A stretch of DNA of 15,924 nt from assembly GCA_009602725.1 (NCBI GenBank), contig WELB01000060.1, positions 340,592 through 356,515 on the forward strand. Reading direction: 5' to 3'. This stretch comes from Spirogloea muscicola. Taxonomy: Eukaryota; Streptophyta; Zygnematophyceae; Spirogloeales; Spirogloeaceae. The notes below the pieces were generated by a model. That model was given only the letters and a program-made list of their open reading frames with translations, was not told the DNA's origin and did no database searches. A program made the translations under genes and the position numbers. Positions 10,080 to 15,924 of the stretch are shown here, piece by piece (position 1 is the first letter of the stretch; every line of letters starts with the position of its first letter).

Positions 10080-10256
10080 TCTATGGGCGAGCACTTTCTT
10101 CTTTCTTCTCGTGGGCTGGTTTTTCTCAGCGCCCGCCACCTCTGGAGAACTCAACTCGTTCCACTTCTTTTCGGGCTGGGCGCGGTCTTTCTTTCGGGAT
10201 GGCTGCTGGCAGCCCTTGCCCCATTCGAGAAAGCCACTTTCTTTTCTGGAAGAGCT
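10080..10256. repeat. Dispersed short repeat family, cluster 1
   Basis: At least two head-to-tail copies of a GC-rich motif: GGCTGG, a short spacer, CAGCCCTTGCCCC, then CGAGAAAGCCACTTTCTTT. The clear copy is at about 10194-10250 and a more diverged one is at about 10113-10170. Copies in the same or opposite orientation recur near 12.5-12.75, 12.92, 14.1-14.23, 14.5-14.65 and 15.53-15.77 kb. No coding or transposase signal is associated. Confidence 0.7.
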
Positions 10257-10408
10257 GCTTCTCACAAGTCAATGGCATTGAGAATTCCCTGTCTAGAGGT
10301 CCCCTCTGCCTGACACATGCTGCGGTGATTGTGAAGGCACTGGTCGGTGCTACAGCGCACAAACCAGTTGCTGATTGAGGACGACCAGCTGGCATTGGTC
10401 CGAAGAAC

Positions 10409-12116
10409 TCAAATTGCAGTACAATCAGAGTCCAGCTGTGCCCCCTTCATTAGGGCGTCTGGATCGAGGCAAAGAAGCACCACACCTACGTCAATGATTA
10501 CACGTGAGCTTGGCATGGTAAAAGGGCGATTCTGGAGGCGGGAAGAAGCTCTGTGCATCACTGTACTGCTCTGTAATTTGGGTGTCTTGGTTGCATCGAT
10601 GTACTGCCATGCAAGACACACGGATACATACAAGCATGACAGGGTAGCTCCCAAGTTTCTGCTTGCAGTCCTGGAATGACCTTGATAGTTAGGTGCTAAA
10701 GAGCAATCCCTCTCCCGGGAGGAGAGCGCAGCAAGTTATGATAACATCTAAGCCTGGCTTTCACCTTGTGAGCACGGCCAAGATACTCTATGATCGTGGC
10801 CACAAGATCCTGCCTTTCGAAAACATGACATGTCAAAAGCAGGTACCTGCTTGGCTTATTATTACATTTAAGCGGAGTGTATACTTGCTCTGCTCAGATG
10901 TTCACCCGTCCATGGCGGGCGCTACAGGACGCCCTCTATGACTATGACACGTGGCACGATGTAGAAAAGTCTTGTACTTGAAACGTGCTGTTGACTGAGC
11001 AAATGCGAAAGGCTTGGTAGCGAAAGGCTCACTGATTGTCTCCCATCTTCGTCTTTGCAATGTAAGACGTCTGCACTCTTGACAACAGACGTTTAACCTC
11101 GAATACAGCCGCAGCTTGACCTTACATCCAAACAAGCATGCAAATCCAGGACGATCAGAAGCTGATAATTGAGGGCCGTAGGTGCAAGAATTGGAGAGGG
11201 CTGTGTGTCCAGCCCTGCTGTTGGAGTTTTACCCCCCCAAATGCTGAACTGCTGAGGGATTCCGCCTGCTAATTGGAGCAGCAGATACTGCCCCCCACCA
11301 CAACATACAAGAAAATCCTCTTCATTGCGCAACTCTTTCTGCAGGGCTTGCATCTCTTGCTTTCATTGTTCACGTGATGCTTGCACTTCAAGAGTCCCGA
11401 GAATGTAGGAGCCAGCACCCAAGCTCTTCATCGCCTCCAAGCATGGGCACAAAGATGACCTGTCCAGCCTTGGAGAGGCGTCAGAAGATACTGATGATCA
11501 GAGGTTTGCAACGGAGATGCAATGGAGAGTAAGTACATCTGTGGAGTGGACGTCTCTCACATCGCACTGGTGGCACCTCCTCTTAGCTGGATGTATACAG
11601 GAGGCATAATCATCAGTTAGGAGGACGTTTTGACCCATATTTGAGTCTGCAAGAATTAACTCTGACCATGATTTAAAGAGTCAGGAGAGCTTCTCCACTT
11701 CGATGGATGGGCATCCTTGCTCTCTTTCTGGCAGATTGGACGCAGCCCTTGCACCTGACTAGCGACTGCAATGATGTTCTTACCACTTCTTTCGGTGAGC
11801 CACTGATGAAGCACAGAGCGAGGACTTGGGGGTTGACGGGGCGGCACGAACCTGTCAACCTCCCGCTATACCTGTGTCAACACAAACAACGATGCCTCTA
11901 AACGGGAGGCAAGCCCCTTGACCAAAGGAAGTGGCCACAAAGCTAGCACGCAGGGGCCCGCCAGCGGCGTGGAAGTTGCCTGGTAAGCACTTATGCTCCG
12001 TGCAAAGTGTGCTCCGCGATATAAGTAGAGGTGGTTGACTCAGGGCCGTCAAAACGTGCTCACCCAGGCCGACATGCGGGAGGGGCGCCTCGAAGAGCCA
12101 GCAGCTGGCGCAGCAT
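10409..12116 (-). CDS. Unrecognised multi-exon gene model, possibly mitochondrion-targeted (hypothetical)
   Basis: I do not recognise a family. The best-fitting start is exon 12116-12064, reading MLRQLLALRGAPPACRP, an Arg/Leu-rich helix without acidic residues that resembles a mitochondrial presequence, ending GG then GTGAGC. It joins in phase to 11851-11784 (ends SVLHQWLTERS, donor GTAAGA) and to 11661-11561 (ADSNMGQNVLLTDDYASC, then CIHPAKRRCHQCD). Further left are a long open stretch at about 11340-11120 ending VLDLHACLD before a GTAAGG donor, short exon-like pieces near 11050 (ADVLHCKDEDGRQS), 10795 (DLVATIIEYLGRAHK) and 10660 (DCKQKLGSYPVML), and a last piece starting YIDATKTPKLQSS that stops at 10411-10409. 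Joins between 11561 and 11340 are unresolved. Base composition is lower in GC than confirmed exons, and competing readings exist on the plus strand (11409-11528), so the whole model could be wrong. Confidence 0.25.
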
Positions 12117-12500
12117 GGCCACCTGCTGGTAGTAACCAACGCTGCCAGCAGGCAGAGCTCGAGGGCCTGAGCGCTGGTGTGGGAGCTCGCCGACTGTCCT
12201 GGCCGCTCTAGTCCTCGCCCGGCTGCCAGTGGCACAAGAAGGCGCGCTCCACGGAGAGGAGCGAGCCGCCACCAGAAGCGGCAGTGGGTGTGACCGCCGA
12301 AACGAAGGACCACACACGCCAGTGGTGGGCTCAGCTGGCTGACGGCGGGGGCGCAGCTGAGACGTGGTGGAGCCAGCAATGGCGAGTCCCGACGACTGAG
12401 CTAGGCGAGGTGGCTCCTCGGGCTCGAGGCGGTGGCGGGCAGGCAAGGGGGCGAGGACAAAGAGAGAGGACTCTTCCTCTCGCGGCCACTGCCCTACCGT
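12117..12500. other. GC-rich segment, possible promoter/5' region
   Basis: GC-rich sequence immediately upstream of the putative minus-strand start at 12116. Open frames of about 95-175 codons exist on both strands but read as Arg/Pro/Ala-rich low-complexity protein with no motif, as expected by chance at this composition. It may be the promoter of the hypothetical gene to its left. I see no defined element. Confidence 0.35.
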
Positions 12501-12507
12501 GGAAGCA

Positions 12508-12752
12508 TCCTTCTTCTTCCAAGGGGGGCAAGGGCTGTGAGAGGAACTTTACCCAAAAGCGGATGGCTTGAAAAAAGCCAGGCCATATATGACCAAGGTC
12601 TGAACGAAAAGCTCTTCCAACAAGGGTTTAGATGGCTGTCAAGGAATGAGCGAAACGAAAGCCCTTCCAGTGAAAGGCAATGGTCGTGAGAGGCCAGCCA
12701 AGAAAGAGTAAGCTCATCCAAGGGGGCGAGGGCTGAGAATTCCAGCCCGCAA
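12508..12752. repeat. Dispersed short repeat family, cluster 2, about 50-base tandem period
   Basis: The repeat runs in the opposite orientation to cluster 1. Equivalent positions read GCTCTTCCAA at 12611, GCCCTTCCAG at 12661 and GCTCATCCAA at 12711, exactly 50 bases apart. A fourth copy (CTTCTTCCAAGGGGGGCAAGG) lies at about 12513, two periods to the left with a decayed copy between. Each unit continues with a variant of GGGGGCAAGGGCTGTGAGAG and, in the better copies, GGCCAGCC. No coding capacity. Confidence 0.75.
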
Positions 12753-13320
12753 AGAGCTGCTAAGGTCTGAAGGGCCGGCAAGCGGCCCAAAGAGGAATGG
12801 AGTATCTAGTGATGGAGGGCCTGCGTGGCCATGTACAAATGCAAGCACGAAAAAAGATGTACATCGCCTGCTGCTAAGCTGACCCGCTCAGTAAATACAT
12901 CTCAGCACGTATAGGTTGCTAACTGGAGCCCTTGCCCCCATTGGGAGTGCCACTTCTCACTGGAGCCCGAAAGATGGACGGTAATTGACAAGCCCTTGTG
13001 CCACCAGCTACAGCTCGACCAGCTTTCTGGTGCAAAGCATGAGCCTGAGCTCGCTGCAAACAGGCTGACACACGACGTCGCAAAAACGACAAAGTGGCTG
13101 CCGGCATGCCTATTTGAGCTGGAAGCATATCCTGATGTCGTGCATACCCAAGACTTTCGGTTCTCAAGTAGGGTATGAAAACGAGGACCCATGCAGTAGA
13201 AGGTGTCAATTGCGGCTGGTAGGAGGTGATCACTACGGGGGTAGTCAGAGGAGTGCTGCAGCTTTCTCTGCTGTGCACTTTCCACTGGGTGGCCAGCAAT
13301 GCGGTCGATGCTGGACTTCC
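12753..13320. other. Region with overlapping open frames, no decided gene
   Basis: Between 12996 and 13175 three different frames stay open, one on plus (ending near FRFSSR before a GTATGA) and two on minus. None has a recognisable motif or clear codon bias. A single copy of the dispersed repeat (GGAGCCCTTGCCCCCATTGG) sits at about 12914-12963 in the cluster 1 orientation. I cannot support a gene here. Confidence 0.4.
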
Positions 13321-13990
13321 GTACGCAAGAGAGCTGGGCAGGGAGCCGGGTGGCGGGGGGGCCAGGGCGCGGCCCGACAAGCGAGCGCCGGCCCGTCTGC
13401 GTGGCCCGCTCGCCACGGCCGCCGACGCCCCACTATGGTACTTTGGGCTGGGCGTGGGGAGGCTCTCGCCGCCGCGGCGGCCGCGGGGCTAAAACAGCGC
13501 CAAGCGCCCCCCCCCCCACTGCGACGTCGTGGGAGACGGGCGCGGGGGGACGTGGGCGAGGCCCTTTCTTCTGACGTGCGGCTCCCCGCCAGGAGAAAGG
13601 AGCCCGTCACGACGGGGCCAAGGCTGCCGTGGGCGGGGGGGCCCGTGACGGGAGCCCCCCGCGACGTGGAGCCCCCGCTTGGCCGGTCCCCGTCACCCCG
13701 GGGGGGGTAGGTGGGGGCAGGATTTGACCCGCCAACTCCATTGGCCGGTCGTCGCACGGGGGGCCCACCGCCCGCTGCCAACGGCCCAGGCGCGCGCGCG
13801 CGCGCAGCACGTGCGGAGCGGGGCCACGTGCATGCCGTGGCCACGTGGGCCCCGCACGGCGGAGGCGGTGCCGCCCGGCCCGGGAGTTCCGGAGAGCGGC
13901 TGCTCACCGCGCCACGGCGGCGCGCCCCCCGCGATCCTCGGGGCGGCGCCTGGCGGAGCTCCCGCCCACTACGACCATGTTTTTGCCTTG
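13321..13990. other. Very GC-rich island with G/C homopolymers
   Basis: GC content is far above the rest of the window. It holds runs such as 11 C at 13507-13517, G runs around 13700-13720 (GGGGGGGG, TAGGT, GGGGG), and an alternating CG run at 13791-13805. Long open frames on both strands are Pro/Arg/Gly/Ala-rich and are most likely composition artefacts. It could be a CpG-island promoter or simply low-complexity intergenic DNA. Confidence 0.5.
13791..13805. repeat. Alternating CG run
   Basis: CG repeated about seven times. Such alternating tracts can adopt Z-DNA. No gene context is known. Confidence 0.85.
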
Positions 13991-14091
13991 TGAGTTTTTG
14001 CCGTCCGGTATTCGAGCATCACTTAGCGACCCTCTATGTGCTGACTCGTGGTAACAGAGCGGGTCAGCTTAGTAGCAGGCCATGTAACAAG

Positions 14092-14230
14092 AAGTAGAAG
14101 AAGTGGCACTCCAAATGGGGGCAAGGGCTGTGATAAGCCAAAGCTAAAGCCCAAAGAGAACAGCTACAGGGGGGCAAGAAGTGAGTGAGCTCTTCTAAAT
14201 GGGGCGGGGGCTGTGTATGGCCAGCCCAGA
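14092..14230. repeat. Dispersed short repeat family, cluster 3
   Basis: Two clear copies in the cluster 2 orientation: CACTCCAAATGGGGGCAAGG with CTGTGATAAGCC from about 14107, and GAGCTCTTCTAAATGGGGCG with GGGGCTGTGTATGGCCAGCC from 14188. A shorter piece, AGGGGGGCAAGAAG, lies between them at about 14168. Confidence 0.75.
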
Positions 14231-14357
14231 CAGGAACATGGGTCCAGAGGGCCGAATGGCAGATCTGTCGACATGCTTGCCGTGGTACTTGGCCACTCCG
14301 GTCCTGTATCGCTCAAAACGCACTTCAATCCGCCCGCCCGGGCAGCAGGCGCCGGCT

Positions 14358-14434
14358 GGCGGCGGCGGCGGCGGCTTCGTGGCGGCGGCTGGGCCCCGGC
14401 CGCCCGCCGCCACCGCCGCCGCCCCGCCGCCCCC
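14358..14434. repeat. GGC/GCC-repeat inverted pair (potential hairpin)
   Basis: A GGC-repeat arm (14358-14375, with more GGC units to 14389) is followed after a short GC spacer by a GCC-repeat arm (about 14400-14434). The arms are complementary and could fold into a long, very stable stem on either strand. Open frames across it give only Gly/Ala/Pro runs. Confidence 0.75.
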
Positions 14435-14499
14435 TTGGAAGCACACCTCAGGGCCGTCGGGCCTGCGCATAGCTGTGTGGTTTTGGCTCCTCTCGACCC

Positions 14500-14650
14500 T
14501 TTTTGGACCTTGTTCATTCCTTGGACCTTTCGGGCTGGCTGTTCACAGCCCTTGCCCCCTGTGGGAGAGCCACTTTCTTTGGACCTTGTTAATTCCTTGT
14601 GGGCAGGCCGGTCAAAGCCCCTGCCCCCTTTGGACGAGCTCATATCTTCG
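14500..14650. repeat. Dispersed short repeat family, cluster 4 (tandem copies)
   Basis: Two tandem copies in the cluster 1 orientation. The first has GGGCTGGCTGTTCACAGCCC then TTGCCCCCTGTGGGAGAGCC from 14532. The second has GGCAGGCCGGTCAAAGCCCC then TGCCCCCTTTGGACGAGCTC from 14602. The flanking TTTTGGACCTTGTTCATTCC (about 14502) and CTTTGGACCTTGTTAATTCC (14577) show that the unit includes this extra block, giving a period of about 70-75 bases here. Confidence 0.8.
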
Positions 14651-15530
14651 TACCCGCCCCGCCCGCGGCCTCCCAGAGCAGCCTGGGCGGGGCTGATGCC
14701 AGGCGTGCAGCCTGCTGCTGCTCGCTGGCTAGCGGCGGCCCCGGCCGATCGGAGCGGGCCTGGGGGCGCATGGTCATCCTGGCGAGGAAAGGGAGACTCT
14801 GCTGCCACTTAATGGCCATTAGCCGGCGCCCACGTCGCCTTAACACGGCATTCTTCTGTCTTTGGCTGGCGCCCTGTCGTCCCCGCCTTGTGACCCTCTT
14901 GCCTGGCCACTCGCACTGCCAATGGCCTTCGATGCAGCAATACTTTTCCTTCTTCATCGGCGTGCATAATCGTAGGGTTGCCGGTGCTGCTGGCGCAGCC
15001 TCCTCGGCTAACAAACTCCCTGCGTCCTACCCTGCCACTTCATGTCCTCGTTCGGGCTCGCCGTTCACTGCAGTCGCCCTCCTCTCCTGGGGTGGTCACT
15101 AGCGGCCCGCGGCCCCAACGGAGGAGCTCACACAATTCTGGTGCTCTCCATGTGTCGTGATATTCGAGGCTGGCCACTTGCGGCCATCAGCCCTTGACGA
15201 AGTACATTGTTTGCACACAGCACACCGGTGATGACCATGCTTACCGTCAAGATATCAAAGCTCCTCCGCTATCGCCGGTCGGCTCGCTAATGACGTGCCG
15301 GGTGACGAGAGCGCAGGCGGGGAGCAAGGACGCGAGTGAATTTGCGCAGACCGGCGCTAGCGAGCTTGTGTCATCCGCCTCCTCCCGCTCGTCTTGGAGC
15401 GGCACCTGGCCCCCGCTTTGCTGAAGAGACACATTTGAGGGTGTGCAATGACTCTGTGCAAGGCTGGCCTTAATGATGAGTTGGACCAAAAACTCGAAGT
15501 GATCGGGCACGGACGTTCCAGAAGAGAGAT
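14651..15530. other. Intergenic stretch without a supported gene
   Basis: Moderately to highly GC-rich DNA with open frames up to about 165 codons. I see no protein motif, no exon series with consistent phase and no RNA gene. The first 150 bases hold CCGCCC-rich low-complexity sequence. Confidence 0.5.
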
Positions 15531-15775
15531 GGCTGCCTGGGCTGGCCTTTTATAGCCCTCCGCCGCTTGGAAGAGCTTACTCTCTTCCAAAGTTCCAAAC
15601 AAGAAGCTCTCCCGAGGGGGCCGATGGCCGTGCAACCAAGGCCAAAAGGGACAGACAAGGTCCGGAAGAGCCGGAAAGTTCAAAGGGGGGCAGGCGAAGC
15701 CGGTTGACCTCCACGGATGGCTCGCTCCTCGTCGGGAGGAAAATGGCTCTCCCAAGGAGGTCCGAAGGGCTTGCA
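15531..15775. repeat. Dispersed short repeat family, cluster 5 (inverted plus direct copies)
   Basis: One copy in the cluster 1 orientation (GGGCTGGCCTTTTATAGCCC then CGCTTGGAAGAGCTTACTCT, from 15539) is followed directly by copies in the opposite orientation (AAGAAGCTCTCCCGAGGGGG from 15601, a piece at about 15661-15700, and ATGGCTCTCCCAAGGAGGTC from about 15743). The first two therefore form an imperfect inverted repeat. Confidence 0.65.
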
Positions 15776-15837
15776 GACTGACGGTTACTAGAGGTTACTA
15801 ATGAGTGACCACCCTAGAGGGAAAGCTTTGGGAACGC

Positions 15838-15924
15838 GCTTGTCGGGAGGGCACGCGCGCACGGGGCTGGGCACCAGGCCGGCGGCGCGGGCGGCGCCGG
15901 GCGCCACGGAGGGCCGCGGCAGCT
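15838..15924. other. GC-rich, coding-like end of the window (strand undecided)
   Basis: The last roughly 85 bases are very GC-rich and open in several frames. On the minus strand one frame reads LPRPSVAPGAARAAGLVPSP, which resembles an algal organelle transit peptide. On the plus strand a Gly/Arg/Ala-rich frame is also open. No splice site or start codon decides between them. It may be the edge of another gene. Confidence 0.2.

Noticed and set aside
11855-12379. 174-codon minus-strand open frame reading through 12116-12060.
   Set aside because: It competes in a different frame with the presequence-like exon and gives a Cys/Pro/Leu-rich peptide with no motif. GC-rich composition is sufficient explanation.
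13704-13745. The minus strand reads GGCGGGTCAAATCCTGCCCC, resembling the T-arm and acceptor end of a tRNA.
   Set aside because: The T loop is one base short and I find no matching 5' acceptor strand, D arm or anticodon arm upstream. It is probably chance in GC-rich DNA.
13245-13907. 220-codon minus-strand open frame in the GC island.
   Set aside because: Stop codons are rare at this GC content, several frames are open at once, and the peptide is Pro/Arg/Ala/Gly low complexity without a motif.
14164-14812. Overlapping open frames of about 165-215 codons on both strands.
   Set aside because: They run through the dispersed repeats and the GGC/GCC hairpin in all frames. Composition explains them.

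Overview
This window is nuclear DNA from a eukaryote, most likely a green alga (Chlorophyta; Trebouxiophyceae-like is my guess). Three things point there. The two recognisable genes are cut by many spliceosomal introns of about 140-640 bases. Their proteins read as the plant/algal plastid-type PRPP synthetase and a plant-type (NDA-like) type II NAD(P)H dehydrogenase. TGTAA, the usual chlorophyte polyadenylation signal, lies about 95 bases past both stop codons. There are no bacterial operons, and I see no rRNA, intact tRNA or CRISPR.

Layout: 1-123 is an unbroken A run that cuts directly into the first gene and looks like an assembly or gap artefact. 125-2555 (+) is a 7-exon ribose-phosphate pyrophosphokinase gene missing its extreme 5' end. 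2556-4245 is a tail-to-tail intergenic region with no gene I can support. 4246-8656 (-) is a 10-exon type II NADH dehydrogenase. Two more 5' exons carrying a presequence may extend it to 9585. 8724-9384 holds a long GA-rich (CT-rich on the minus strand) tract that would lie in the first long intron. 9526-9650 is GC-rich with a CCG run and a CCATGG that offers start codons on both strands. 10409-12116 (-) may be a further multi-exon gene, unrecognised, beginning with a mitochondrial-presequence-like exon; this is low confidence. From 12.1 kb to the right edge there is no gene I can identify, only GC-rich islands, low-complexity runs and many copies of a short dispersed repeat family.

The two solid genes are functionally unrelated. 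PRPP synthetase makes the activated ribose for nucleotide, histidine and tryptophan synthesis. The type II NADH dehydrogenase passes electrons from NADH to quinone without pumping protons. They are convergent neighbours, and nothing suggests they act together.

I found no convincing new biological system. The observations most worth checking are the roughly 50-base dispersed/tandem repeat family at 10.1-15.8 kb, the unrecognised minus-strand gene model, the two-strand start region at 9.58 kb, and a GC-AG intron that falls inside the quinone-site motif of the dehydrogenase.
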